Shown here in pieces: positions 7,847 to 16,983 of a stretch of 29,560 nt of DNA. The DNA lies in contig JAHKKQ010000016.1 of NCBI GenBank assembly GCA_020027805.1, positions 1 through 29,560 of the forward strand, read 5' to 3'. Made by a program: the position numbers and the translations under genes. The notes under the pieces are model-generated. The model saw only the letters and a list, made by a program, of their open reading frames with translations, had not been told where the DNA came from and did not search any database. Origin of the DNA: Candidatus Dadabacteria bacterium (GTDB lineage: Bacteria; Desulfobacterota_D; UBA1144; Nemesobacterales; UBA2774). Within the stretch, counting starts at the first letter, position 1. Each line of letters starts with the position of its first letter.

Positions 7847-8794
7847 TCATCTTATGAACACGCCCTGATCCCCCTTGCCCCTTTTTACTATTTCCCCTAT
7901 CAGGTACGCCTTTTCTTTAAGCAGGCGCAGCTTCTTCAGCACCCGGCCCGCATCGGAAGACTTGACTATAATCACGAGACCAATCCCGCAGTTGAACGTC
8001 CTCCACATCTCCTGAGCGTCTATACGGCCTTCCCTCCTGATGAGCTCCATAACCGGCGGGAGAGTCCAGAAAGAAGAATCCAGGAGAGCGGCGCATTTTT
8101 TGGGCATCACCCTCGGTATGTTTTCGAGGAGCCCGCCGCCCGTGATGTGGGCTATCGCCTTGATGCTGAACGCTTTCCTCAGCTCACGGACCGTCTTCAC
8201 GTATATCCTCGTCGGCTCGAGCAGCTCGTCGGCAAGCGGTCGCGTCAGGGGTCCGGGCGAATCCCCGAGCTTGAACCTCTTCTTCCCGAGGAGCACCTTT
8301 CTCGCAAGCGAATATCCGTTTGAATGAAGCCCGCTCGAAGCGAGCCCTACGACCGCGTCCCCCGGCCGGACGTCCGAGCCGTCGATAATCTCGTCTCTGT
8401 CCACTATCCCTACGGCGAACCCCGCGAGATCGAATTCATTCCTTCTGTAAAACCCCGGCATCTCGGCCGTTTCTCCCCCTAGGAGCGCGCAGCCCGCCTC
8501 CTTGCACCCCTTCGCTATGCCCTTTACTATCTCCGCCCCTTCCCCGGGATCGAGCTTCGATGTGGCGATATAATCGAGAAAGAAGAGGGGGTCCGCGCCG
8601 CACGCGATTATATCGTTCACGTTCATGGCCACGAGGTCTATCCCGACCGAGTCGAGCCTCCCCGTCATGAAGGCGATCTTGAGCTTCGTACCGACGCCGT
8701 CAGTAGCGGCCACGAGCACGGGCTTCTTATACTTCTTCAGAGGAATCTCGTATGCGCCCGAGAAGCCGCCTATCCCGGCGCTCCAGGCGTTCAA
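7847..8794 (-). CDS. purM: Phosphoribosylformylglycinamidine cyclo-ligase (AIR synthetase) PurM
   Basis: Fifth step of purine synthesis: ATP-dependent closure of FGAM to aminoimidazole ribonucleotide. Diagnostic blocks are GIGGFSGAYEIP, ATDGVGTKLKIA, GIDLVAMNVNDII, GADPLFFLDY, LLGGETAEMPGFY, LASSGLHSNGYSL, AHITGGGLLENIPR and the C-terminal RTFNCGIGLVI. The TTG at 8794 is the only standard start codon in frame and gives 315 aa, roughly 25-30 residues shorter than usual. The normal N-terminal stretch (YKDAGVDI-like) is missing. The frame stays open upstream to about 8863, where only ATT could initiate (338 aa). The function is secure; the N-terminus is not. Divergent from glyQ. Confidence 0.93.
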   Translation of the reverse strand: MNAWSAGIGGFSGAYEIPLKKYKKPVLVAATDGVGTKLKIAFMTGRLDSVGIDLVAMNVNDIIACGADPLFFLDYIATSKLDPGEGAEIVKGIAKGCKEAGCALLGGETAEMPGFYRRNEFDLAGFAVGIVDRDEIIDGSDVRPGDAVVGLASSGLHSNGYSLARKVLLGKKRFKLGDSPGPLTRPLADELLEPTRIYVKTVRELRKAFSIKAIAHITGGGLLENIPRVMPKKCAALLDSSFWTLPPVMELIRREGRIDAQEMWRTFNCGIGLVIIVKSSDAGRVLKKLRLLKEKAYLIGEIVKRGKGDQGVFIR

Positions 8795-8853
8795 CCAGAG
8801 CCTGTCCCGTGCTATCTGGAGCGATGTCTTTAATCCCCCCGATTTCCAAAAAA

Positions 8854-8859
8854 TATAAT
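8854..8859 (+). promoter_or_regulatory. Likely -10 box for the glyQ-glyS transcript
   Basis: A perfect TATAAT in an AT-rich patch between the divergent purM and glyQ. Initiation near 8866 would leave about a 40-nt leader before the glyQ ATG at 8906, which has an AAGGA ribosome site at about 8894-8898. No good -35 is visible at 16-18 bp. The leader is too short for a T-box. If purM really starts near 8863, this box lies inside its coding region. Confidence 0.4.
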
Positions 8860-8905
8860 TAATGGTATTATTTTTCCTCGAATTTTCCGGGCTGAAGGAT
8901 ATTAA

Positions 8906-9793
8906 ATGACATTTCAGGAACTGATACTATCTCTCCAGAGCTACTGGGCTAAAAAGGGCTGCGTTATCATGCAGCCTTACGACCTGGAAAAGGGGGCGGG
9001 GACGTTCCATCCGGCGACATTCCTGAGATGCCTCGGACCCGAGCCCTGGTACGTAGCCTACGTCGAGCCTTCGAGGAGACCGACAGACGGCAGGTACGGG
9101 GATAACCCGAACAGGCTCCAGCACTACTACCAGTTCCAGGTGTTGATAAAGCCCTCGCCCAACGACATACAAGACTTATATCTCGACAGCCTGAAACACC
9201 TGGGCATAGACCCGCTCGCGCACGACATAAGGTTCGTGGAGGACGACTGGGAATCCCCGACCCTGGGCGCGTGGGGCCTCGGCTGGGAAGTGTGGCTCGA
9301 CGGCATGGAGATCACCCAATTCACGTATTTCCAGCAGGCCGGAGGCATAGACCTGAAGCCGGTCTCCGCGGAACTGACGTACGGCACAGAAAGGATAGCA
9401 ATGTATCTCCAGGGCGTGGAGAGCGTGTACGACCTCGAATGGACAAGGGGGATCACGTACGGCGAGATCCACCAGAGGGACGAATTCGAATTCTCGACCT
9501 ACAACTTTCAGGAATCGGACCCCGTGATGCTCAGGGACCTGTTCGATAAATTCGAGACCGAGTGCAGGAAGATCATACAGAAAAAACTACCCCTGCCCGC
9601 TTACGACTACTGCCTCAAATGCTCTCACACGTTTAACCTCCTCGACGCCCGGGGGGCGATAGGAGTTACCGAGCGCGCCTCGTACATCGGCAGGGTGCGG
9701 GCGCTCGCGAAACAGTGCGCGGAGGGGTATCTCCTCGAAAGGGAGGAAATGGGTTTCCCGCTCGCGAAAAAGAATCCATGGCAAAAGATCTGA
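8906..9793 (+). CDS. glyQ: Glycyl-tRNA synthetase alpha subunit GlyQ
   Basis: Catalytic subunit of the bacterial two-subunit (alpha2-beta2) class II glycyl-tRNA synthetase. 295 aa, full length. It begins MTFQELILSLQSYWAKKGCV, followed by IMQPYDLEKGAGTFHPATFL, LGPEPWYVAYVEPSRRPTDG and RYGDNPNRLQHYYQFQV, all near-invariant in GlyQ. The C-terminal DYCLKCSHTFNLLDARGAIG is also typical. glyS begins 16 bp before the glyQ stop, so the subunits are translationally coupled, which suits their equal stoichiometry. Confidence 0.97.
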   Translation: MTFQELILSLQSYWAKKGCVIMQPYDLEKGAGTFHPATFLRCLGPEPWYVAYVEPSRRPTDGRYGDNPNRLQHYYQFQVLIKPSPNDIQDLYLDSLKHLGIDPLAHDIRFVEDDWESPTLGAWGLGWEVWLDGMEITQFTYFQQAGGIDLKPVSAELTYGTERIAMYLQGVESVYDLEWTRGITYGEIHQRDEFEFSTYNFQESDPVMLRDLFDKFETECRKIIQKKLPLPAYDYCLKCSHTFNLLDARGAIGVTERASYIGRVRALAKQCAEGYLLEREEMGFPLAKKNPWQKI

Positions 9794-11862
9794 TACTGGA
9801 GATTGGAACCGAGGAAATCCCCGCCGGCTTCATGAGGGATGCCATCGATAAACTGTCGGAGAGCGCATCCGGGGAGCTCGCCGAGAACGAGCTTGCTTAC
9901 GGGAATATTTCGTCCTACGGCACCCCGAGAAGACTGACGCTCCGGGTCACGGACCTCACGGACAACCAGGAAGACAGGTCGAGGGAGTTCTACGGCCCGC
10001 CGGTGAGAATTGCGTTCGACGAAAAGGGGAAACCGACAAATGCGACGATCGGGTTCGCTAAATCCCAGGGTGTCGACGTAAAAGACCTTGTAACAGTAAC
10101 GAGGGACAGGGGCGATTTCCTGGCGGCGGTAAAAAAAATAAAGGGACAGAAGACGGAAAAACTCTTAAAAGAATTGCTTCCCAGGATAATTACCGGCCTC
10201 CCCTTCAGAAAATCCATGAAGTGGGGCGACGGGGAGGCGGTATTCGCGAGGCCGATAAGGTGGCTGCTTGCGGTCTACGGCGGCAAGACTGTTCATTTCA
10301 ATATCGAGGAAGTAAGAAGCTCATCCAAATCCCGCGGCCACAGGTTCATGAGCCCCAAGCCCTTTACGGTCTCGGGCTGGGACGATTACGCGGAAGGGCT
10401 CGAAAAGGGGTTCGTCGTACTCGATCAGGACCGGAGGAAAAGCATAATAGAAAAGGGGATAAACGATCTCGCTGAGAAAATCGGGGGGGCCGCGCTTAAG
10501 GACGAGGAGCTCCTGGAAACCGTTACCTACCTGGTCGAATACCCGGTCATTCTCAAGGGTGATTTCGAAGAGGATTTCCTGAAACTCCCAAAGGAAGTCC
10601 TGATCAGCGTGATGAAAAACCATCAGAAATACTTTCCGGTGCTTTCACGGTCAGAAAGCGGGAAGCTCATGCCCCATTTCATATTCGTCGCCGGGACGAA
10701 GGCAAAAGACAGCAGGGTGGTAGTAAAGGGGAACGAGCGGGTCATCCGGGCGCGGTTCACAGACGCGAGGTTCTTCTACGATGAAGACAGGACTATGCCG
10801 CTCTCAGATAAGATCGGGAGATTAAAAGACATGGTCTTCCTCTCAGACCTCGGGACGTATTACGATAAGACCGAGAGGTCAAAGGTGCTCGCCGGGGTTA
10901 TCGGCGGGCAGCTCGGCATGGAACCGCTGACAGACGTAATCCGCGCAGCAGAGTTGTCGAAGGCGGACCTCGCTACCCAGATGGTATTCGAATTCCCCGA
11001 GCTCCAGGGCATCATGGGCAAATATTATGCGCTCCTCGCCGGGGAGAAAGACGGGGTCGCGAGGGCGATAGAAGAGCAGTATATGCCGACCTCCCGCGAG
11101 GGGGACCTGCCCGGGACCGATATCGGCTCCGTTCTGAGCATCGCCGACAAACTGGACACGATCTCGGCGTGTTTTATATCCGGACTCATCCCGACGGGCA
11201 CTTCAGATCCCTACGCCCTCAGGAGACACGCAATAGGAATAATAAATATAGTCCTCGATAAAAATTACCATTTGAGCATTAACGAGCTTTTCCGCGCGAG
11301 CATCACGGCCATAATCGATCAAGCCCATGGAATGTTCGCCGATTCGCAGGATAATATCCTGACGGAAGTCTCCGGATTTTGTAAGGAAAGGTTCAGGAAC
11401 ATCATGATATCGGACGGCTTCCCCCAGGACGTTGTGGAAGCCGCGATAAGCGCCGAGTTCGACGACATCGTCGAAGTGAAGAGGCGAATCGAAGCGCTTT
11501 CGGAATTCCGGAAGGCGCCCGACTTCGACTCCCTTGGAACCGCTTTTAAGAGAGTAGTGAATATAGTTAAAGGACAGCCGAAGGGCGAAGTTATCGACCG
11601 ACTTTTTGTCGAGCCCGTGGAGAGGGAGCTTTATCTGTCCTTCATAGACACCAGGGAAAAGGTCGGCGGGAAGATGTCGGAGAGGAATTATCCGGAAGCC
11701 CTGTCCATAATGAGAACACTAAAAGAGCCCGTGGATAAATTCTTTGAGCACGTCCTCGTTATGGACGAGAACGCAGAATTAAGGAAGAACAGGCTATCGA
11801 TGCTCTGGGAAATAAGAGACCTGTTTTTCAGGATCGCGGACTTCTCCAAATTGAGCACGTAA
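9778..11862 (+). CDS. glyS: Glycyl-tRNA synthetase beta subunit GlyS
   Basis: tRNA-binding subunit partnering GlyQ. From the ATG at 9778 the 694-aa product has the family length and begins MAKDLILEIGTEEIPAGFM, the exact GlyS N-terminus. An in-frame start at 9715 would add 21 residues that read the 3' end of glyQ in another frame and was discarded. Other GlyS blocks are YGTPRRLTL, EFYGPP, RPIRWLLAVYGG, YPVILKGDFEEDFLKLP, SVMKNHQKYFPV, ANDR-like ARFTDARFFYDEDR and ADLATQMVFEFPELQGIMG. An anticodon-binding DALR-type region ends the protein. Overlaps glyQ by 16 bp. Confidence 0.96.
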   Translation: MAKDLILEIGTEEIPAGFMRDAIDKLSESASGELAENELAYGNISSYGTPRRLTLRVTDLTDNQEDRSREFYGPPVRIAFDEKGKPTNATIGFAKSQGVDVKDLVTVTRDRGDFLAAVKKIKGQKTEKLLKELLPRIITGLPFRKSMKWGDGEAVFARPIRWLLAVYGGKTVHFNIEEVRSSSKSRGHRFMSPKPFTVSGWDDYAEGLEKGFVVLDQDRRKSIIEKGINDLAEKIGGAALKDEELLETVTYLVEYPVILKGDFEEDFLKLPKEVLISVMKNHQKYFPVLSRSESGKLMPHFIFVAGTKAKDSRVVVKGNERVIRARFTDARFFYDEDRTMPLSDKIGRLKDMVFLSDLGTYYDKTERSKVLAGVIGGQLGMEPLTDVIRAAELSKADLATQMVFEFPELQGIMGKYYALLAGEKDGVARAIEEQYMPTSREGDLPGTDIGSVLSIADKLDTISACFISGLIPTGTSDPYALRRHAIGIINIVLDKNYHLSINELFRASITAIIDQAHGMFADSQDNILTEVSGFCKERFRNIMISDGFPQDVVEAAISAEFDDIVEVKRRIEALSEFRKAPDFDSLGTAFKRVVNIVKGQPKGEVIDRLFVEPVERELYLSFIDTREKVGGKMSERNYPEALSIMRTLKEPVDKFFEHVLVMDENAELRKNRLSMLWEIRDLFFRIADFSKLST

Positions 11863-11919
11863 ATCATCGGGCTATGACCGGGCGGGGATTAAAAAGATTA
11901 TATATAAAAGGAAAGGGCC

Positions 11920-14643
11920 ATGAAGAAATTCGTATATCTATTCGGCAATGGGAAGGCTGAAGGAAAAGGGAACATGAAGGACCTCCTGGGCGGAAAGGGC
12001 GCCGGACTCGCAGAGATGACGAGAATAGGCATACCCGTCCCTCCGGGTTTTACCATAAGCACGGAAGCCTGCACGGAATTCTATAACCATAAAAGGCATA
12101 TTCCCGAATACATATTGAAGGAAATCGATCTCAATCTCTCGAAGCTCGAAAAGCTCATAGGGAAAAAACTGGGTGACCCGAAAAACCCGCTCCTGGTTTC
12201 TGTACGCTCCGGGGCGAAGTTCTCAATGCCCGGTATGATGGACACGATTCTCAACCTCGGTCTGAATGATAAAATCGCCGAGCGTCTCTCGTCAAAGACC
12301 GATAACCCCTTATTCGTATGGGACGCTTACAGAAGGCTTATAGAGATGTTCTCGGACGTGGTGTTCGGTATCGATAAGGAAGAGTTCGAGCACATGTTCG
12401 CGGATATAAAGAAGAAGGAAGGCGTAAAGAGCGGCGCTCAGCTAACACCCGAAATACTAAAACAAGTCATCAACAAATCAAAACAGCACGTCAGGAAGAA
12501 GGTAAAGGCGGAATTTCCTCAAAACCCTCTCGACCAGCTTCACATGGCTATACGCGCGGTATTCCTTTCATGGAACAACGAAAGGGCGATCTTCTACAGG
12601 AAGCAGTACGGCATTCCCGACGACCTGGGGACCGCTGCCAACGTGCAGGCCATGGTCTTCGGTAACATGAGCGATGATTCGGGCACCGGAGTGGGTTTCA
12701 CGAGGGACCCGGCGAGCGGAGAGAAGAACCTCTACGCCGAGTGTCTTATGAACGCGCAGGGCGAAGACCTCGTGGCCGGCATCAGAACGCCAAAGCACAT
12801 CGAGGAGCTTGCGCGCGAGCTGCCCCCGGCCTATAAGCAGCTGGCGAAGATAGCGAATACGCTCGAAAAACATTTCAAGGACATGCAGGACTTCGAATTC
12901 ACGATCGAGAGGGGGAAGCTCCATTTCCTCCAGACAAGAAACGGCAAGAGAACCGGGATCGCGGCTTTAAAGATCGCCTACGACATGGTCAAGGAAAAGC
13001 TGATCACGAAAGAAGAGGCCATTTCGAGGATAGAGCCGGAACACCTGGAGCAGTTCCTGTTCCCGATATTCAATCCCGATGAAAAACAGAAGCATAAGGT
13101 CATAGCCACCGGGCTCGCGGCGTCACCAGGAGCAGTGTCTGGAGCCGTGGCTCTCGACGCCGATACCGCCGTGAGGTTCAGCAGCGAGGGCAAGAGCACT
13201 ATTCTCGTCAGAAAGGAAACGAGCGCCGACGATATAAAGGGCATGGCGGCCTCCAAGGGCGTACTGACCGCGCGGGGAGGGAGGACGAGCCATGCGGCGG
13301 TCGTGGGGAGGCAGATGGGGAAGGTATGCATCGTGGGGGCGGAAGATATTAACATCGACGAGAAGAACAGGCGTTTCATTACCGGCGGCGTTACCGTTAA
13401 AGAAGGCGATTTCATCTCTCTCGACGGGTTCGAGGGAAAGGTTTATTCCGGACACGTGCCGGTAATACCTTCAGACATAATACAGGTCGTAGAGGAAACG
13501 ATAAAACCGGAGGAATCGGAAAACTACAAGATATTCACTTCCATATTGAAATGGACAGACAAGATCAGAAAGATCGGGGTTAGGACGAACGCGGACACCC
13601 CGCAGGACGCAAGAATAGCGTACAAGTTCGGCGCGGAAGGCATCGGGCTCTGCCGGACAGAGCACATGTTCTTCGCGAAGGACAGGATACCGATCATGCA
13701 GGATATGATCCTCTCGCAGACGTCCGAGGAGAGAGCCAAATACCTGTCGAAGCTCCTGCCGATGCAGAGGAACGACTTCAAAGAGCTTTTCCGCACCATG
13801 AAGGGGCACCCGGTCACCATAAGGCTTATCGACCCGCCGCTCCACGAGTTCCTTCCCAAGCTCGAAGAGCTTATGCTCGATATAAAGGAGCACGAGCTGA
13901 AAAAGGAGTCCTCGAAGAGCCTAGATAGAAAGAAAATGCTCCTCGATAGAGTCCAGGAGCTACACGAGTTCAACCCCATGCTCGGTCTCAGGGGATGCAG
14001 GCTCGGCATACTGATACCGGAGATCACCAGGATGCAGGTGACCGCCATAATGGAAGCGGCGTCAGAGGTGGCGGACGAAGGGGTGAAGGCGGTCCCTGAA
14101 ATAATGGTCCCGCTCGTGGCGATGGTCACCGAAATGAAGGCGCAGAAAGACGTCATCCAGCAAGTGGCCGACGAAGTCCTCAGTAAATCCAAAAAGAAAA
14201 TAAAATACAAAATAGGAACCATGATAGAGGTCCCGAGGGCAGCCGTCACCGCCGATCAGATAGCGACGGAGGCCGAGTTCTTCTCCTTCGGAACGAACGA
14301 CCTGACGCAGATGATGTTCGGGCTTTCGAGGGACGACTCCGGGAAAATCATCAAGACATACATGAACGAAAAAGTGACGCTCAACGGCAAGGTTTTGAGC
14401 ATTCTCGAAAAGGACCCATTCCTGACCCTCGATCTGGGCGTAGTGGAGCTCATGAAACTCGCCATGGAGAAAGGCAGGAAGGTGAGACCCGACCTCAAAG
14501 TCGGCATATGCGGGGAACACGGCGGGGACCCGCAATCCATTGTGCTCTCGAGCGCGATCGGAGTCGACTACGTGAGCTGCTCCCCTTACAGGGTGCCCAT
14601 CGCGAGACTCGCGGCGGCCAAAGGCGCGCTTAATGCAAAATAG
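11920..14643 (+). CDS. ppdK: Pyruvate, phosphate dikinase PpdK
   Basis: Reversible conversion of pyruvate, ATP and phosphate to phosphoenolpyruvate, AMP and pyrophosphate. 907 aa. The N-terminal ATP-grasp domain starts YLFGNGKAEGKGNMKDLLGG. The swivelling domain carries the phosphorylatable His458 in GGRTSHAAVVGRQMG. The C-terminal PEP/pyruvate barrel has EGIGLCRTEHMFF, FGTNDLTQMMFGLSRDD and the catalytic Cys864 in GICGEHGGDP. Thr456, two residues before the histidine, is the position phosphorylated by PPDK regulatory proteins in other organisms; no such gene is in the window. A GGAAAGGG ribosome site precedes the ATG. 57 bp follow glyS, and a strong terminator follows the gene. Confidence 0.96.
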   Translation: MKKFVYLFGNGKAEGKGNMKDLLGGKGAGLAEMTRIGIPVPPGFTISTEACTEFYNHKRHIPEYILKEIDLNLSKLEKLIGKKLGDPKNPLLVSVRSGAKFSMPGMMDTILNLGLNDKIAERLSSKTDNPLFVWDAYRRLIEMFSDVVFGIDKEEFEHMFADIKKKEGVKSGAQLTPEILKQVINKSKQHVRKKVKAEFPQNPLDQLHMAIRAVFLSWNNERAIFYRKQYGIPDDLGTAANVQAMVFGNMSDDSGTGVGFTRDPASGEKNLYAECLMNAQGEDLVAGIRTPKHIEELARELPPAYKQLAKIANTLEKHFKDMQDFEFTIERGKLHFLQTRNGKRTGIAALKIAYDMVKEKLITKEEAISRIEPEHLEQFLFPIFNPDEKQKHKVIATGLAASPGAVSGAVALDADTAVRFSSEGKSTILVRKETSADDIKGMAASKGVLTARGGRTSHAAVVGRQMGKVCIVGAEDINIDEKNRRFITGGVTVKEGDFISLDGFEGKVYSGHVPVIPSDIIQVVEETIKPEESENYKIFTSILKWTDKIRKIGVRTNADTPQDARIAYKFGAEGIGLCRTEHMFFAKDRIPIMQDMILSQTSEERAKYLSKLLPMQRNDFKELFRTMKGHPVTIRLIDPPLHEFLPKLEELMLDIKEHELKKESSKSLDRKKMLLDRVQELHEFNPMLGLRGCRLGILIPEITRMQVTAIMEAASEVADEGVKAVPEIMVPLVAMVTEMKAQKDVIQQVADEVLSKSKKKIKYKIGTMIEVPRAAVTADQIATEAEFFSFGTNDLTQMMFGLSRDDSGKIIKTYMNEKVTLNGKVLSILEKDPFLTLDLGVVELMKLAMEKGRKVRPDLKVGICGEHGGDPQSIVLSSAIGVDYVSCSPYRVPIARLAAAKGALNAK

Positions 14644-14667
14644 AAAATTCAACCCCTGATAAGTTCA

Positions 14668-14706
14668 CCTGAGCCGGCTGTTCTCACAGCCGGCTCAGGA
14701 TTTTTT
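14668..14706 (+). terminator. Rho-independent terminator of ppdK
   Basis: A perfect 13-bp stem, CCTGAGCCGGCTG (14668-14680) with CAGCCGGCTCAGG (14687-14699), a 6-nt loop TTCTCA, then A and six T (14701-14706). The stem starts 24 nt after the ppdK stop. The other strand has no T-tract, so it acts on ppdK only and does not serve the convergent rny. Confidence 0.95.
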
Positions 14707-14761
14707 CTTATTTGGCGATTTAATTCCTGTCCACCGCACGACGACACAACAACAGCCGCGG

Positions 14762-16324
14762 CTAACTCGCATAGGCCGTAGCCCTGACTTCCCTTATTAC
14801 GGTTATCTTGATCTGTCCGGGATATGCGACCTCTTTCTCGATCTTCTTGGCTATCTCATGGGAGAGGAGAGCGCCTTCCTCGTCGTTCACCTTCGAGCTC
14901 TCCACTATGACCCGCACTTCGCGCCCGGCCTGTATCGCGTAGCACCTCTCGACCCCCCTGAATGAGCCTGCGATGCTTTCGATGTCCTCTATCCTCTTCA
15001 CGTAAGCCTCGTAGGTCTCCCTCCTCGCCCCCGGCCTCGCGGCGGATATCGCATCAGCCGACTGAACGAGGATTGCGAGAAGCGATTGCGGCTGCGGGTC
15101 GTGAGCGAGGGCGACGGCCTCTATAACTTCCTTGGGCTCGCCGTACTTCCTCACGAGGTCCGCGCCTATGTCCACGTGCGACCCTTCGATCTCGTGGTCG
15201 ACCGCCTTCCCTATATCGTGGAGGAGCCCGCCGCGCTTGGCGAGCTTCACGTCGTACCCTATTTCGGCGGCCAGTATGCCGCAGATGAACGCGACTTCGA
15301 TCGAATGGTTCAGGATATTCTGCGAATAGCTGGTCCTGTATTTGAGTCTTCCGACGAGCTTCACGAGTTCAGGATGTATGGACGTGATACCCAGGTCGAA
15401 AATGGCCTCTTCCCCCGCCTTCTGAATCTCGCGCTCGATCTCTTTTTCGACATCGGACACGATCTCCTCGATCCTCGCGGGGTGAATCCTGCCGTCGTCG
15501 ATCAGTCGTTCGAGGGATATCCTCGCGACTTGCCTTCTTATCGGGTTAAGCGAAGAGATAACCACGGTCTCCGGGGTATCGTCAATGATAATGTCGACCC
15601 CCGTCCTCGCTTCGATCGATCTGATATTCCTCCCCTCGCGCCCGATTATCCTCCCCTTCATATCGTCGTTCGGGAGGTTGACGACGGATATCGTCTTTTC
15701 GCTCGTGTATTCGCCCGAGTACTTCTGGATAGCGAGCGCTATTATGTCCTTTGCTTTCCTCTCGGCCTCTTCATGGAGCTGGTCCTCTAGCTGTTTCAAC
15801 TTTTTGGCAGCCTCATGCCTCGCCTCGTCTTCGATAATGTTGATGAGCTCGTTCCGGGCCGCTTCCTGCGTCATACCGGCTATGTCCTCTATCTTCTTCT
15901 TGGCTTCGTCTATAACGGCATCGAGTTCCTTCTGTTTTTCTCCGAGGGCCTGTTCCCTCAGCACGAGGTCCCTGTCCTTTTTTGTAAGTTCCGATTCCTT
16001 CTTTTCGACACCCTCGAATTTCTTATCGAGAATCTCTTCGCGTTTCTGGAGCCTTTTTTCCGTTTTGAACGCCTCTCTCTGCTTTTCCCTCGACTCGTTC
16101 TCGATTTCGGAGCTCCTTCTTTCGACTATCTCCTTCGCTTTCAGCTCTCCCTGTACCCTGACCTTCTCAGCCTCTTTCCTCGCGTTCTCGATTATTACCT
16201 CTGCTTCGTCCTTCTTTAGACCTATTTTCTTATTCAATTTCATTTGTCTATAGAGGTGGTTAGCTAAATACCCCAAAGCGAAGGCAACAACCGAAGCCGC
16301 TGCAGCAATTATCAGTTCAGTCAT
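14762..16324 (-). CDS. rny: Ribonuclease Y
   Basis: Membrane-anchored endoribonuclease that starts mRNA decay. 520 aa, normal length. An N-terminal transmembrane segment (about 4-24) is followed by a long charged coiled coil (about 35-200). The KH domain has the GxxG loop GREG at 228-231 (KGRIIGREGRNIRSIEARTG), and the HD phosphohydrolase domain has His369-Asp370 (GGLLHDIGKAVDHE). The C-terminus VAYPGQIKITVIREVRA is characteristic. The start codon overlaps the end of fcl by 8 bp, and a strong GGAGGA site precedes it. Last gene of zapB-zapA-fcl-rny and convergent with ppdK. Confidence 0.96.
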   Translation of the reverse strand: MTELIIAAAASVVAFALGYLANHLYRQMKLNKKIGLKKDEAEVIIENARKEAEKVRVQGELKAKEIVERRSSEIENESREKQREAFKTEKRLQKREEILDKKFEGVEKKESELTKKDRDLVLREQALGEKQKELDAVIDEAKKKIEDIAGMTQEAARNELINIIEDEARHEAAKKLKQLEDQLHEEAERKAKDIIALAIQKYSGEYTSEKTISVVNLPNDDMKGRIIGREGRNIRSIEARTGVDIIIDDTPETVVISSLNPIRRQVARISLERLIDDGRIHPARIEEIVSDVEKEIEREIQKAGEEAIFDLGITSIHPELVKLVGRLKYRTSYSQNILNHSIEVAFICGILAAEIGYDVKLAKRGGLLHDIGKAVDHEIEGSHVDIGADLVRKYGEPKEVIEAVALAHDPQPQSLLAILVQSADAISAARPGARRETYEAYVKRIEDIESIAGSFRGVERCYAIQAGREVRVIVESSKVNDEEGALLSHEIAKKIEKEVAYPGQIKITVIREVRATAYAS

Positions 16325-16930
16325 GTTGTTTTCCTCCTTCTTTTATTCTGCCTTTTATTCTTCTTTTCATTTCGCAAAAAATTATTCCCGACTCGGTCAC
16401 CACCAGACCCGCGGAAAGGTCGGTCTCCCCGCTGGGGAGCGAATCCGACATCTGGAGCGAATATGCAAGCGCGGCCCTTCTATTCAAGGGGACATTAACC
16501 AGCAGGCGGTCATAATACCCCTTTCCGTACCCGAGCCTTGCGCCGGAGCCGTCGAATGCGATTCCGGGTATAAGGATCAGGTCCAGATCTTCGGGCGCTA
16601 TGCTTGATGAGGACGAATCGGGTTCCGGGATACCGAATTCCCCGGGTTTAAGCTCGCTCAGGTCCAATACTCTATGGAAAGTCAGTCCTGTCCCGCTCAC
16701 TCTGGGGAAGTAGGTCTCTTTCCCCGAGCCGAGGGAACGGGAGAATATCTCCCTCGTATCCGCCTCGTTCCTGACCGGATAGTAGAACCCCACCCTTTTC
16801 GCGCGGATAAACAACCCGAGGCAAGAGAGTTTATACGCAATCAGGCGGCTTTTTTCGGCTATCTCGGTATCGGAAAGGCGGGACCTTCTCTTTAAGAAAT
16901 ACGAACGGACGTATTCTTTCTGTTGCTCAA
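16317..16930 (-). CDS. 5-formyltetrahydrofolate cyclo-ligase (frameshifted start)
   Basis: ATP-dependent conversion of 5-formyl-THF to 5,10-methenyl-THF (MTHFS/YgfA family). The domain is clear: RSRLSDTEIAEKSRLI, VGFYYPVRNEADTR, FPRVSGTGLTFHRV, LDLILIPGIAFD and the nucleotide/folate motif RLGYGKGYYDR. The reading frame has no ATG, GTG or TTG near its N-terminus; the nearest upstream start codons lie deep inside zapA. One frame away, a TTG at 16930 has GGGGG 8 nt upstream and encodes MSNRK. A -1 shift at A-AAG (about 16919-16916) then gives MSNRKEYVRSYF, an ideal FCL N-terminus of about 204 aa in total. I therefore place the start there. Overlaps rny by 8 bp. Confidence 0.85.
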
Positions 16931-16983
16931 GATTTAAACCCCCTGCCTCTAAGAGGGAAAGAAATGAATCAGGTATATCAACA

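Noticed and set aside
8860..8905. T-box or glycine riboswitch ahead of glyQ
   Set aside because: The leader is only about 40 nt and has no T-box motif or specifier stem.
9715..9777. Earlier start for glyS
   Set aside because: The added residues merely read glyQ in another frame; MAKDLILEIGTEEIP is the family N-terminus.
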